64,000 bases of DNA from Phorcus lineatus (taxonomy: Eukaryota; Mollusca; Gastropoda; Trochida; Trochidae): positions 37,793,082 through 37,857,081 of the forward strand of contig OV121090.1 in the NCBI GenBank assembly GCA_921293015.1, given 5' to 3'. A model generated the notes under the pieces. It saw nothing but the letters and a program-made list of their open reading frames with translations, did no database searches and had not been told where the DNA came from. A program made the translations under genes and the position numbers. This document shows positions 1 through 14,290 of the stretch, one piece after another. Each line of letters opens with the position of its first letter. The first letter of the stretch is position 1.

Positions 1-1314
1 TCTTACATTTGCAATGCATTTAGGTCTATTGAAAGTTGCGATAGAGTATTATAAACAGTTTCATATCTCTTTCTTTCTATTCATTCCTTTACTTCCAATT
101 CTCTGTTATCTGTTATAAAAGAATATCATAATAGGAAATAGGTCTGTGAACAATTAATCAGTTTCGTGGATAATTTCTAGAATTGTGATAAATGGTTTAA
201 GAAGTGATTACTTACAAACGTTTACCATCGTAATTATTACTACATTATGAAACACAATGGAAAAATCTATAAATACTGCTGGTAAGCTGACAGGGAGAAT
301 CAGCGGCAGCATGCAGGCTAACAACTTACTATTCTGTAAAGATTGATTTATTGATCATTTCCTTCTGGTTTTCATTGCAATCACGAATGCTTTTAAAATA
401 TTTATAGGCTATGTGTCCTACACTGAAAATACAAATTTTACTCTCACGTAAAACTAAACAAATTCTAATGTACTCCTTAGTCTTCTTCATTCAAACAACA
501 CTGAAACATTTTAATGTCTAATGATTGGAAATGTTCAAAATCTATTATTTGATTTCACCCCAAGGTTTCTTGCATCATCCAAATGGAAACATCCTTAGCC
601 ACTGCGGTCTGTAGGTTTCTTGTTGAAGACTATACTGAGTGCTGAATGGGATCAGTTACATTTTCTTAAATGATATGCATATGCACATTCATTTCTGAAA
701 GTTACATTTCCTATGTCCGAGAATTTTTTTACCCTATTTCCCGGAATAAAGAGTTCGCTTTAGGTGGTTTCTTTTCCTATTTCAACGATGAAAGAGACCA
801 AGGAAACACGACATAAAAGAGCAGGAAAGATTGATCAGCAGGAGATGATAATCTTCCTTTAACCATGAAAAGAATCGATGATGTTTTTATTGATAAAAAA
901 TGTTTATGTCAATTATTCATATCCTTATTAGCCAACTATGGCTATTTTCATATGTTCCAATGTATTTTTCATGCCCTATTTTCCCACCTTTTGCAATTTT
1001 GTTTCACTATCTATGTTGTTTCTATTCACATGTACTTGTGGAAGACTTTGCCCTCTTATCAATGAGCTTTAAAATGGTAATGTAACCCAACTACTAATAG
1101 CACAGTTAGTTTTACAAGAAAGCACGAATTCTCCTTGGGACCTCTCCTGGTGTCCTCAAAGCTGAGCCAAATGAACCAAAATGCCAAATGACCTGAGGAT
1201 ACATCTTTATAACTTAAATGTCAACATTTTGATATTTTCCTTTTTTAAAAATGTAAATGAAAAACGATCATATAAATGTTAAAAAGTCGATTTCTGCATT
1301 CGATGTATATGTAT
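1..1314. other. Non-coding DNA, no feature seen
   Basis: AT-rich sequence with only short, overlapping, low-complexity open frames (66 codons or fewer). I see no splice-flanked exon, repeat or RNA gene that I can support. Confidence 0.5.
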
Positions 1315-1600
1315 ATTGGTTAAATGACCTATAAAGTACACCATCCTATATTTGTCTTTGTGTCAGCAGTAAATAAGTTTTTAAAATCATGCACGCGATT
1401 GTCCGGTTTGCGACCAAATATCTTGACTTGAACCTGTTAAGTATCACTATACTGATATATTAAGCATTGATGTGATTATTTTCAGATACAACCACTACTT
1501 CTCGATCAAATAACACTATTTATTAAGTTTGACATATTTGTCCCCACCAACATATTCTGTGCCCCTTTAACATATTGAACATATTTGGCAATGGGTAAAC
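1315..1600. repeat. Segment duplicated at 38.4 kb
   Basis: This stretch aligns by eye, same orientation, with 38402-38660. Shared anchors in the same order are GTTAAATGACCTA, the TAAGTTT..AAAAT block, TTGAACCTGTT, and CAACCACTACTTCTC followed by ATCA. Several indels separate the copies, so the duplication is old. No open frame is shared. It is either a dispersed repeat or part of the broader duplication history of the window. Confidence 0.65.
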
Positions 1601-4600
1601 TCATCAAAATATAAATGATATAATGCATATACATTTTAAAGACTACGATAAGAGCATGTAACTCTTTTGCGATATTTTTCAATGAAGCAGTGCCACAATG
1701 CTTCCATCGTGAGTTGATTAAAAAGACCGAATAATTTTCCTGCGGGTTGAGTCACATGTCCATTCACTTTTTACTTTAGAATTGAGTAATGGTATATTGG
1801 TACATATTAAGAAATAAAAAGGTTTGACTGATGCCATATTAACTAAAAGTTTAACTAAAAGTAAAACTAAGGATGAATTATGTTGTGTCAATTAACCCTC
1901 AAAGTCATTACATAGCTCAATTTGCATGTAACAATGCGCGCATTAGAAGAAATAAACTTTTATATTAGTATTGCCAGGCAGATCGTCGCGTTTTAAGTGT
2001 AGAATGGCAATGTATGATTAAGAGATTATCATGCTTATACCTTTTGGGGTGGCAAATATCCTGCATTATGAATAAACACTATTTATTTTGCTCGCCAAAG
2101 TTCGAAAAATACAATGTTTATTCCTAATGCTGGATATTTCCTGTTCGAAAATACACTCGTTTATTAATCTTTATGGACTTTTTTGAAGGCAACTGGACCG
2201 TCACTTCTCATTTACAACCCAAAACAGTTATTCTTAATTATATGTACCGAGTTCCATGAATGGTGATTGCTTTCACAGCTTCGCAAATTAAATGAATCTA
2301 AAATGAATTGATTGTAAATAAACCGACATCACAAAAGCATTATACATTCACGTCGTTTTCAATTTGCACAATGCAACGAGTGTTATCGAGCGTTAAATGT
2401 CCCTCTCGGTGATAGTTGATAGTTGATGAACGTATGGAAATTGATCAAAAACAAGAGCTTTACACAAATTGTCGTCATGCTGACATTATCTAGTGGGTTT
2501 GGTGATGGCATGATTCCGTAAAAAATATGTCAATATGTTTTGTAGAAGTTAATCAGACAGATGATAAAATACAGCGATGTAGTATGAAAAACGGAGAACT
2601 GATTTCATGAAAATAGGCAGAATAATTATCTTCTGTTTGAAGTGTGTAACACTTGAAATAGAAAGTAAAGACAGTTCTACTTTCAGGTTTATGCTAAAAG
2701 CAACGATTTATTTCAATTTGAAATATTTTTTCCCACTAATGTTGATCATGAGTCTATTAGAAGGGACATTCACTATCACAAAGCACACAAGATTCACATA
2801 AACACGAGAAGCCTTTGATAGTTTCACATAAAAAAGTAAGTTAGAAACGTTTTCTGTGACTGTAAGAGTTGATCGACTGAATGTCGTACAAAATGACTCC
2901 TTTAAAGTAATTTTAACTCATACAATTTTAACAAAAGACTGACGAAATTTGTCAACGGATTTTGGATCATTTCTTGATATTTAAGATACCCAGGAGAAAG
3001 TGCATATTTCCATGAGTGAGATTAAATCTCTCGGAAGAACAGAAGCTCAACTTGGTACATATAATCACATTGTAAGAATGTAACACGATTTTTTGATCAA
3101 AATCATTAATTTAAAAAAAAAACTATTTTGGAAAACTTGATTGTAGGAAAGATACAAATCATATTAAAGAAACTTGAACCTTATAAATTTGGATTTCATG
3201 AAAAAACTTGCATTGGATCTAATCCAACAAATTTCTGGTCCAGATTCCAGGGAACGTGAATCTGAAAAGTTCCTTAAGAATTGGCTGAATGTTTTCGCCA
3301 TTTGATTTTGACAAGTTTGTGCCTGTTTTTTTCTATCTTTCATCGTGTACAAATGTGCGATGGATTTAACTAAAGAAAATAAGCTGTAGTAAAGTCAATA
3401 ACGTTACGTAGGTTATACACCTATGGCAAAACTCTAATGGAAAGCTCGATTACTGATCAATATGTCAGCAAGTTATGTAAATACCAATGTGAGGATCTTG
3501 AACACAAAATACGCCTGATGCCTCCAAAGGTAAATGACCTTCAGAAACTATTTACGTTTCTATTCTGGTGCTAAACAGAGGTTCACGAAGTAAGCAGAAA
3601 CCCATCAAGATTGTGCTGTTAGCCTGCTCCAGGTGTCCGCTCCAAATGTCAGAATGTTGTCGAGGAAGAATCTTCAACATGAAAAAAGAGTTGCCATGAT
3701 ATTATACTCCATAACCAAAAATATCATTTCACCATTCGATGATTAGTGCTTAACAAACTTGTTCAGTTTTGAAAACATTCCTCTTTTTAAGGTACAAATA
3801 TAAACACTAGTGAAAGTTACTTTGAATTTTGAACAAGATGTATTAATGTGTTAATTACGGGAAACAGCCGATATAAAGTTTTAGAAAGGAATATGTAAAT
3901 CAGTCGTTCAAAACCATAACTGTTATGATTGTCTTTGTTCCCAGTAACATGCATGTAGTTTGAGCTTTATTCCTATTTGAGTTGTTCCTTACCATAGGTA
4001 ATCCAAGTAAGTATTCACTTAAGCATTGTTATTCTTTCTCCGTGGACGTCTAGGGTCCTAAACCTTTTTGATGTGTAGTAGTGCCCCGTTTATCTTGATT
4101 GGGAACCTCAAATTTGCAACTTCCTACCCAAGATGGCGTATTTCTTATTGTAAATAAAGGAAGGGGTAGCGATGAAATAAATGTTGCAAGTTACTGAATA
4201 TCAAACACAGCGTTGCGTTGAAGCATAAGCAAGACATGCTAGCACTAAAGTAACGCAGTTAGAACCTTTAAATATGGAAATGAGCTACGTAAAACGGTAT
4301 CATTCATCGCTGCTCACTTTGGATAGTGTAAACACGAAACTGGTTTAACCAAGGTCAAATTTGTGTACATCATTGTTTTGAAAAATAGTGCGTTAAGATA
4401 TATTTTCGTTTTTTCAATAGAATCATTAAAAAGTGGTAGCAGAAATATTTCTTTATTAAGGCGAAGGCACAATAGCACGCATTTTCTCGCTCAATTTTAA
4501 CTAACTTTAACTCTCTATCGATGCAAAAAATTATGAATAATCTATACAATCGACCTGCAATTAAGAATAAAAAAGTTTCGACGGCTGAAGACGGCTAAAG

Positions 4601-5971
4601 CATATTAAATTTTTTGGTTAGCTGTGCACAAAAGAAGTAAGATATGGACTTTTTAAAACGGCTGAAGTAGTAATGTGTGTAGCTTTTTAGTCTACTTTTA
4701 TCTCTGAAAGAATGAACTATTATTTATTTAGTACACAGTATGGCATTGTTGATTGATGTATGAACGTTTATATGCTAAACAAAAACGCATACGTGAACAA
4801 TATTGAACAAACATTATGACCTTATTTGTATAGTAAGCAGAAATTTGTATGAGCCTAAATCTCACACTTTTTGTATCAAATATAAAAGGTTGTCTTCCAA
4901 TGTATCCCACCCATTAAATGTCTGGGAATTCCCACGTCAATGACAGTCTCAATGACCGACTTTTTTACAAATGGGATGTCTTAATATTTGTTCTGGTAAC
5001 CGCCGAGGATATAGCATCTTATTTTCAGTTTGTAGGTTGCGCTACGTCTTGGTTGATCTCTCCCTGTGTTAAATATGTATAGAAACTTTGTTAACTGTAG
5101 AAACTAGCGTTTTGTTGTTAGTACCGTTGACCAGGACTCTCTGCTGCCTCTTGGCTACCTTGCTTGGCTATCATTTGCAAACTATGAAATGCTTAGTTCA
5201 TAACATTAACATATATTCCATAGTCAGTTTAAATCCATACTTTCAAGAATTTAATTAAATCATTAAGGCTCCAAGCCCAAGCTATGCAATTATATTTTCA
5301 TCACAACTTAAGATATAAATTTCATCTTATGACGTCAACTCTCCATCTGAGGAAAAACCTTCCAAATTTTATGCGATAGGGCCTTGCAGATCTGAGGTCT
5401 TTTATTACTTAGCTTGCTTACATATATAGCATATACCCATCTGTTACAGTCAAGGCCGGGAAAACGTTCCAGCTTCTAATGTTGAATGCTTTATTGTGTT
5501 CAGTATCAAATAACCAAAGGTACATGGTTAAACCGACTCTCATGGTATTTAGCCAAAGCAGCATTCGATCTGTGTTGCTAAATTTTATGGTGTAATCGAG
5601 TTCCTCATGGAAGCTATTCGAACTTTACTAACAAAAGGCAAGATATTGGATGCAAGAAGCAACATAGAGGCCTTTTTAAGTATGGTTTTCGATGCCATCC
5701 ATTTAATGAATTAGTGTAGTAACTTGAAACGTATGTACCTGGTGCCAAAAATGAACTATGGAAATAGATCAATCATATTCAGCGAAAAGGACCTAATGTC
5801 TTGATCAATGAGGAAATACATCATCAAGAGAACCCCAAGAGAACTGCTAAGGGTTATTCCCCCCTCTAATCAATACCGATGACCACCCTCAAAGGATTAT
5901 ATTAACTGTAAGATTAGTTATAGATGAAGCTAGTATTGTAGTCCGTTGCTGAAAGTATCATTTAATCGGTA
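1601..5971. other. Non-coding DNA, no feature seen
   Basis: About 4.4 kb without a supportable gene. Open frames are short and compositionally random. I recognised no repeat family here. Confidence 0.45.
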
Positions 5972-6305
5972 TAAACTTGCATGCCAAAAGTTTGTTCACA
6001 CACCTGAATATACTAGTGCAAATATCATGTAATGCCTTTCAGGTACCGTAGCGTTGCGAAAAGGGAACGCATAATATTGAATTTTCAATACACATATGCG
6101 TAACAGTTTTGGCAGGGCATTGAAATGACCAGGTGTCAATATGTCGAAAACACTATTATTTTTCTCCATAAAAACCTTTATAAGATATCAACTTCTTTAA
6201 AATTTTCACGTTTGTTCCTTAGCACAACCTCAATGTCGTTATGTTGGTTTTAATCTCAGCGAGTCGATGTGGAACATTTTATTTGACATTTAACGAAATC
6301 GACAA
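5972..6305 (+). mobile_element. Left part of a TIR element (family of 56.4 kb)
   Basis: Begins with the terminal motif GCATGCCAAAAGTTTGTTCA and runs parallel to 56403-56800: the same ATATCATGTAAT, GTAGCGTTGCGAAAA, TATTGAATTTTCAATA, TAACAGTTTTGGCA, GTTTGTTCCTTAGCACAA and TGACATTTAACGAAATCGA blocks follow in order. A block of about 45 bp present at 56.5 kb (after ATATGCAGATCC) is missing here. The right half and right terminal repeat are absent, so this is a truncated copy. It encodes nothing. Confidence 0.8.
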
Positions 6306-9300
6306 CACTGCAGGACGTCTTGGGAAGAATTAAGCTAAACAGACCTTATCGACTTATACAAGCCTTTCCAAATGGAGGCCAGCAAATACTGTTGCAAATG
6401 GTAGGAATTTAAAGTTTGACGCCACGTTGTGCACTAAGTGGAAAAAATTACAACAAAGTAGTTTGCATTCATGCAAATAAAATAAAATTATATGTTTGCT
6501 ATTACCACAAAAGTATGACGCTTTGAAAAAATTGATTATACGTTTATGTTTTGGAATAGTTTACTATCTTAGTATCAATGCGATAGTTTACTATGAAAAT
6601 CCAGAGGTGCAGTTGATAACAAAGCTGTAACCATTAAACCTTGTTTATCAAACTGTATGCAGCGAAGTATATTCTTGAAGTAGATGAGATAGGGGCAGTT
6701 AGGAGTGATGGTAGTTGTACGCTAGTTTTCAATTCGGATTTCGACGACGTTTGTATAGAATACGCCAGCCATTAGTTTATTATTGTATTGCCAATCAAAG
6801 TAGCAAAACATTCCATTTCTGTGACAGCAACATACATTATAACACTTATGATAATACTTTAAATGCAGCCTGTATACCTTAGGATTATTAAAATACAATG
6901 TTTGTCGATTGTCAAATATTGTAATGACATTTGTACGTTTGCGGATGACAAATTGCCGGTTTGTGGCAACCCTAATTACCCTATTTAAAACTGAGTTCTT
7001 GACTGTTAACCAAATGCTTTGTATTTAAATGACATTGCCTGTTTCACAACAAGAGTGATACCTGTCCCGTGCTGTCATTTGAAATAACTGTTCGCATTTA
7101 TTGTTATTTAATTCCTAATCACATTATAACTTTCGAGAAATAAACCACATACAAAAGTGTGAAAGAATTTGGAAATTTGTAATAACAATAAAACAAATAA
7201 ACTAGTATGTGATATCTAATAATTGCTGTCGATGATCAAAGTCCAGACCACAAGAAATCAATATTGAACACGATGGCTCGTCTACTCATTAATCTTCAGA
7301 AACCTGCAATTTGACCAGTCTGGTTCACTACTCTCTATACCTTATAATTCACCATCCTCCCTGATGACCAGAAACTTCAGTCGTGTCTACTTATTGCAGT
7401 AAATTATAAGCTGAATTTGGAGGACGGTTGTGTTATATGAAGTCGTTTAACTTTACATTGGAATTTGTGTGTGTCATTTGATTATACTGTTTGATAAGTG
7501 CTTAACCTCGGCTAAGAAGGCACAGGTATACATATCACAATGAACATATCTTAGCATTTAAGACAAACCCCCCTTATTCCTTGAAATGGTAATTAAAGGA
7601 AGTAGCAAGTTCCGTGTCGAAAGACTTAAAGCACATTCATATGCATTTTAGAAAAATCCATGGGGCAACTGATGCAATGTAAACATAGATTGACAAGCTT
7701 TTTCTCGGATCAACATGATACGTCTAAAAAAGGGAATTGTAGACAGGTTTTTCTTCTGTCCGGTATATATTACTTATTCATCAGGTTAAAACAGATCGGA
7801 ATTAAATGAGAACGATGAATTGATAAAAAATAAATGGACGGTTTTTTAAATGGACCATTTCATGTAATTCAGCCCCATGTTGCGTTCATATTAACGACCA
7901 AATGTAATTTATAAAATGCCTTTCAATCGAACTTTCATGAGTGAAGCGAGTGTAGATTCCAGACACGTGTTATGGCCAATATCCTTTTCTAGCAACTCTG
8001 GAAAATTATTTACGTTCGAGGTCTTCTGGTAACTCCTGGGAAATATAAATATATACATAGCTGTTTAGTAGAGTTCTCGGTTCAAGAGCGTCTCAATACC
8101 AAATATAAGTATCATTATCGAGAAGTATGTAGGGCACTGTGAAGGCACATAATACGGTGACATATGCGAGTTTCTTATGTTGTTATATTAAATGGAGGAT
8201 TTGTTAGCGAAGATTCAGTGATCCAGACGGTAATGCCAGAAACTGGTAAAATCTATGTAGAATAGATGATGATAACAAAGGTTACCTCCAGACTTTATAA
8301 CTACGACCATTGTCAGAGAGATGGGAATACTCTATGAAGAAACACCATGGACAGGGAACATACAACCACACCAGGGAGTTATTCTATGACTTTTGTGTAT
8401 CTTTTTACCGCAATTTTACAGAAAAATGCAGAGGTGAATCATGATTTCAAATGTCCAACCTCCAAGCCTAGACATGTGATCGGCTATAGTATAACACAAT
8501 TCAACGTGGTATGTAAACTGTTAATGAATCCAAGCTAAGTGGTGATTTAATGGGATTTTTGCGCTCGGTCATCGATAATGTGTTTTCATAAATTGACTTA
8601 TATATATTATTTCAATTTTGTATTGTCTATTATGAGATTGCCTACATTGAGCATTACATTTTCTAAAATAAAAATGAATCCTGTTTTACTCGCTGACCTT
8701 TGGTTGAAATATGACTAAATAACTAGACGAAGATAATTTTCTGCACCATTGATCAATTCTGATGATGGACAGTTAATGGCTATAAGAGAATCAAGGGAGG
8801 AGAAAAACAGCAACCCTCATCAAACAAACAATTTCCTTATGAACATGGGGTGAAAGTGGATAACATTAAACGTCCATCCCCATCAGTTGTCACGCAAGAG
8901 TGTAGCATTGGTACATCAGTGATAACACTGTTATCTGTTAAGTTTCCCCATTCTCTCCCCACAGAGGTAACCCTAAGCTAAACCCTAAAATGTGTTTCTT
9001 CTTAATGCAGTTTTATAAAAAAAAAAATAATTCTTTTCAATGTTTTCCTCATGGCTAATAGTATTTAGTGTAATGTCTTCCTCAAAGTAACATTAGATTT
9101 TCTATTGATTATATGCGGTGGTTGCAAATACAAACCATTTATTCTAAGTAATGATCATAAAGTTTGAAAAATAAAGAAGAAATCTCCTAATGGTTTCAGG
9201 ACTGTTCAATTAGGAGATACTACCTGTTGGTTTGTGCGATTCGAACGTTGCCTCAACTCATGTTGATACCAGTCAGAGCCGAACGCGTAATATCAGATGA

Positions 9301-9505
9301 TATGGAATCTCGTTTGAATCACAACAAATTTAAAAGACACCAGGTATATTTCCATTGTATCATGACGACTTATTGACGTTTTAAACTGCATTGTTTTGAT
9401 ACCATGGACGCTCAGTCGTGATACAGTCACGGGTTTAACGATTTCTGGTAGGTATGTTGGGAAACACATAGAGCAATTAATGAAAAAGGAACAATGCAGA
9501 GAAAC
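6306..9505. other. Non-coding DNA, no major feature
   Basis: No supportable gene. The only structure noted is a small inverted repeat at 9183-9217 (TCTCCTAA, 19-base spacer, TTAGGAGA), which is within the range expected by chance in AT-rich DNA. Confidence 0.45.
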
Positions 9506-9514
9506 CAGAAAAAT

Positions 9515-9842
9515 CCATCCTGCTAAATCAGCGTGTATAAATCCGCTCTCGCTCCTTCTTCCTAATACCCTGATCTCTTTCGAGCTAAATCTTTCGTATG
9601 GCTGGCGGTTTGATATTCGTGGCTATGCTCACCTGTAATTTTTTAAGCCAATGAAAGATCGTTAATCAAGGAGCTTGGAGCTAATACCTTGAACTCAGCG
9701 GATTTTTCCATCCGGGTTGTGCCGCTGTTGCTGAATGCGAGTCGTCTCATTGGCTGGTTAGATAGGTAGCGATACGCGGGTTTTAGCCTGAAAGAGATCA
9801 GGGTATTAGGAAGGAGCGAGAGCGGATTCACATACGCTGATT
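9515..9842. mobile_element. MITE with long TIRs, Mutator-like, copy 1
   Basis: A non-autonomous DNA transposon of about 328 bp. Its ends are inverted repeats of about 60 bp: left arm from AATCAGCGTGTATAAATCCG at 9526, right arm ending CATACGCTGATT at 9842. The arms share CTAATACCCTGATCTCTTTC and its complement. A direct repeat CAGAAAAAT lies at 9506-9514 and again at 9843-9851, a likely 9-bp target duplication. The outermost right-arm bases seen in copy 2 (18.2 kb) seem lost here. Two short open frames span it, but they follow the repeat and have no transposase motif. Long TIRs with a 9-bp duplication are typical of Mutator-like elements; the family name is an inference. Confidence 0.82.
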
Positions 9843-9851
9843 CAGAAAAAT

Positions 9852-12129
9852 TCTTAACAAAGACTAGCATTAAATTGGAGGAAGTTTTCAAATGAATAAA
9901 AGATGCTTGTCGATAGTGTGTTGGAAGTAAAATATATTGCGTTCCATTGTGACAGTGGTGGATAATATGGTGACGTCACAACTACACAGTATTGTGATTT
10001 CTCACGTTTAGCGGTTGTACACACGAAGCATCTTGATTTTCAAATGTTTACAAAATCATATGATATCTTCTCATTTTATGGTACGTGTTTATTTATAAGA
10101 TATATATAAGTATGGGTTCTTCAAATTTGGGAAATGTTCTTGATTGGTTTCGCAAATTCTTCGAAATTTCATGTAACAGTAAGACATGAAAGAACAGATG
10201 TCAAAGGTAACACGCACTGCTGAATTAAAGAGCAACGTAAATCAACATATTCTGATGCTTAAAACAGTATACTGACGATTCGTTAAATAAACCACACTGT
10301 GTATATATAGCAACCTTTTTAAAAAGTAAGTTAAGATTTAAAAAAAGAAAATTTATTCTAGAAAAGAAAGTTTGTGATGGTGCTTTGCAGTGAAGGAATA
10401 ATTCAAAATCCAGAATCCGTTTGCGACCATTTTGGCCCTTCAACATTATCAAGATATTGGTGTAAAAGATTTCAAACAGAAAACTGAAAAGATTTATTCT
10501 TTATAATCAGTTTTTCATTTCAATATAAATTAGTGACAATCTCAATATTGTAAGCTGAAACACAATCATTGAGTAAACCTTGAGTATACGCTTAACGATC
10601 TGAAAAACAATACAGAGACAATGCTATTTGTTTTACAAAGTATTGACCATGCAGTATGTTAATGTTCCCTGGGACTTAATGCTGACATTGACGTTGTCAT
10701 TATCTTTGAACTTCCAGTGTCATAATCATCACAATGAACGACCATTAAGGAGTGATTAGTGTTGGGATAACAATTTCGAGTTCAGTGGTTCAGCCATTAC
10801 TTTCTATAGATTTTGTTCTAGGCTTTAATGTTTTCAGCAAATCAAACAGTGAAATAACGTGTTAAAATATAGTGACGGTGAATAGTTTGTTAGATATTTC
10901 CATTTATTTAAAGTTGATGCAGTTCATCAGGCTCCGATCATTTTAAAGTAAACTTTTATCCACATCTCTTCCAATGATTATTAATCAATCTGTATCTTTC
11001 GACTCAGCTATCACTGTAGGAAGAGATTGTGAAAATATCATAAATATAAAAGATCCAATACTTCTAACTAAACAAGGTTTATTTTAGCATCTCTGGACAA
11101 TATTGACACTACAAAACTATTATCAAATGTTTCAGTTTATTGATTTGGCAAATATTCCGTTTTAAAAAGTATTCCATATCTTTCAGCAAATAAACCTAAA
11201 AAAATATTGATCCCTCGTGACAACCCTGTTCTATTGAAGGCTTTGTTTGTACAAGCGAATTTTAAGCCAGAGCCAACGGATAAAAATTCTTGTTAAATCC
11301 TGCATCACGCAAAGGTTAATACTGGCTCATACACGTAAGATCCTTCCTACGGCTTGCGATAATTATTCTGTTACAGCTGAAGTCGAGTCTTTGAAATGAG
11401 CTTGAAAGTCGATGGATAATCACTTGGTATCCTGGCTACTCAAACCTCAGAAGAGCCTTGCTAATCGCTTTATATGAGATAATTCAATAGGCATTATTTA
11501 AAAACAGTCAAATACGAATCGATTTATTTCATTTTGAAGGTGGAAATTAAATACTCTCACTACACGGATGAGAAACGTGGCGATGTCCTCTTTGTAGGTT
11601 CGATCTGATTTCATCCTTATATTGCATACTCGTTGAACATGCTGAACAGTAAACGAAATGTAGAAGCGAGAAAACTCACATGCCCCCGATTCCAAGATCG
11701 GTCAAAGAAACTTCGAAATTCGAAACTACTTATCTGGGGAGTATCTATAAAAATGTGTGCAAACTAAGCTGGAGGTCAACAGTTCCAGTGATGTTTTTAG
11801 TCTGTTGTCTACTAAGGCTGAAAGCGGGGGCAAATTAGAAGAAAAATACCTACAAAGTTTAACTTTTGTGAGTCTCTAGAATAGTACAATAACGATTGAC
11901 TGACTGACTTTGCAAGCGACTCCACCATTTGAGGCTATTCTTGTACGACGATTGACTTAAGCCCACCAGGTCTGATAGCCCAAATGGAATTGTGGCATGG
12001 AATGGCATCCGTCCATCCATGTATTTATAAAGTTCCCTCTTTTGACTTTACTCTAGAACATATCGCCTTGACATCTTAAAATCTGAAATATTATGTACAG
12101 ACTCCTACCCCAATGCATGTTTTAGTTAA
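9852..12129. other. Non-coding DNA, no feature seen
   Basis: No open frame with protein-like composition and no repeat recognised. Confidence 0.45.
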
Positions 12130-12360
12130 GCGATTAGGTGGCACTGTGGCCCATGATAAGGGTTATAGCTTTCTACGCCCCATAAACCTATATTTTTTCT
12201 ACCATTCGAGAAACAAAAGGCCCAGAAAGCTGAAATTTTGTCTATAGATTATTTGGCTAATTGTTTTTCACAGGTTTATGATCCATATTCTCATGGGGTA
12301 CGCCCTCAAAACCTATTTACATCTTGTTTCCAGAAGCAAAAGGTCCAGACTGATGAGGAT
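12130..12360 (-). repeat. Diverged copy of the 145-bp satellite
   Basis: Read on the minus strand this matches the satellite at 33.5-34.2 kb. The complement of the satellite block (AAAACCTATTT, CATCTT.TTTCCAGAA, CAAAAGGTCCAGA, then GCTGAAA) appears twice, starting near 12187 and 12311. A CATGGGGT block lies between the two. The spacing of about 124 bp suggests internal deletion. It shows that the satellite unit is a dispersed family and not unique to 33.5 kb. Confidence 0.6.
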
Positions 12361-14101
12361 TACAGTTGCTGACGCTTTATATCATATGCTATATGAATGC
12401 TGATGAGCTACAGAATCAAAGGCTTTTTTAACTAACGAGAACTCATGACACTTCATTTCCCTCAGTTATTTTGACGTCCATTTTAGTCATTTCATAGTTC
12501 TTTTCTTCTGAATAATCAATGAAGGTTTGCGAAACTTTATAAATTTAAACCTTCATTTAAATTTGAAATTTCATGTTCAAAAGACTCATTAGTTTTACTT
12601 TGCATGTTCATTTCGAAATTCCATGTACATTAAATGTTAAGTCTATTTTTATTAAAGGTCAGTTAACGTAAACTTGTTCCTACCTTCATTTAATAAAATT
12701 GATATTCGCAATCGTCATGTTATCAAACCAATTCGAACTCTCCTCTAGGCGTTTCCAAACTTAGGGTTGACTGAATTTTCGGACACAAATAGAAAAATAA
12801 TTAAATTATACGCATCTGTGTATCAATACTTTTGATTAAGTGAATAATGAAGTTAAACTCAAGATGATCATATTTTCATGTAACCGAATATTTACATTTA
12901 AATCGCTAATTGACAGTCAGGACATTGGTCGATCACAGAGAGCAGGTGTACTACAATTCAAAAGAACCACTGAACATTTCTCAATCATCCTTGGCTTATG
13001 ATATTGTCCCTGGGACCATCCTTCCACGCATGGCCCACTATTACGTCAACTCCAATGACTTGTTAAGATAGGCCTTGCCGCATTTCCCGTACTTTTCTGT
13101 GCATGTCGCCGAGGGTGCTGCGACGGATCGCGATAGTCCATCGAGAAATCATATGAGAATTGCAATCGAAGAGGGCGATGCCCTCAAAACAAAAATGTTG
13201 ACTGGTTGACAGCAAGGTTTAATTAGCAAGAAATAGAGACTGGTGGAATTTAAAGCCATGCGGGGGGAGATGCCCTGAGACTTGCCGTCAGAATCTCTTT
13301 TTTTCCAAGGGTTAATATGTGAAGAGTATCATGAGGTTGAGTGACCAAGGATGAGAGCAGATGTGTTGAATGTCAAATCTTCATCAAAACCACTCAGAAG
13401 ATAGTGCATGGTTATTAAGGAAATGACTGATGAATACAAGATGAAATAAGAAAACAATCATACTCCGTTTCCATGATAAATGACGATGGTATTGGATAAT
13501 GACAGCAATACTGCCAATAAGGGCTGGTTACAGGCGTGGTCACATACGGTGGAAGTAAATGTTATTGATTTGTCTGGAAGGCATTGACCACAATGAGCGT
13601 GATAAGATAAAACTCATGTATTTGGCATATACAATATCACAGTTAATATCATAGACCTTTGTTTATCGTTTAATTTAGCGTTACTGCTCTCTGAAATGTT
13701 TGGGAATAATTGAATATGAATAAGAAGAATTATTATTCTTCAACGTGAAAAAATAAATGAAGGTTATAAGAATTCAATTAAAATTGATGTCGCCAGACGT
13801 TAAATATTTTTAATGATTTTTTTTAAAAATTGCTATAAATCAAAACACATTTCTTTTTCCGTATGTCATCACAATACCCGTAACAATACATTTGGTGGTA
13901 AGCACAAGGAAAATGAATTTGGTATAACTTGATAAGCGGGCGTAGTTAATCAAGTAAAAGTCAACCATCATTGGAGACAGGGACATGAACAGGGTTGGAA
14001 CAAAAATACTTAAATTGAAAGTAAAGTATGTGATTTTATAATGGTAGGTTATATCCTAAGATATCAATGAAATGACAACAAATTTATCAGTTGATTTGGG
14101 G
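12361..14101. other. Non-coding DNA, no feature seen
   Basis: No supportable gene or recognised repeat. A locally more GC-rich patch near 13.02-13.30 kb has no open frame I can assign. Confidence 0.4.
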
Positions 14102-14290
14102 TCTAACGCCGCTTTGAAGAGTATTTCACTTATATCATGGCTGCTAGTATTATTTTAGGGAGAAAGCCTGCAACACCATTGGTGCTATGTATTGCGGTGA
14201 AACCTGATAGCATCGGCTGGAGTGGTACTGCGCTGAAATTTAGTGTAGCATTGCACTCAAACCTTACTGTGTGTGGAACAGTTCTCTCAT
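14102..14290 (-). mobile_element. SINE fragment, reverse orientation
   Basis: The complement of the body and 3' end of the SINE at 37878-38192. Shared blocks include TAACGCCGCTTT, TATTTCACTTATATC, GGCTGCTAGTATTAT, AGGGAGAAAGCCTGCAACAC, TATTGCGGTGAAACCTG, AGCATCGGCTGGA and AACAGTTCTCT. The tRNA-like head is missing and the CTCAC tail is not visible at the left edge. No target duplication could be identified. Transcriptionally dead copy. Confidence 0.85.

Noticed and set aside
9183-9217. Small hairpin TCTCCTAA/TTAGGAGA
   Set aside because: Eight base pairs with a 19-base spacer is within chance expectation, and there is no second copy.
9396-9891. 80- and 82-codon frames near 9.5-9.9 kb
   Set aside because: Both lie in the MITE and its arms and share the INPLSL..PNTLISF peptide only because of the inverted repeat.
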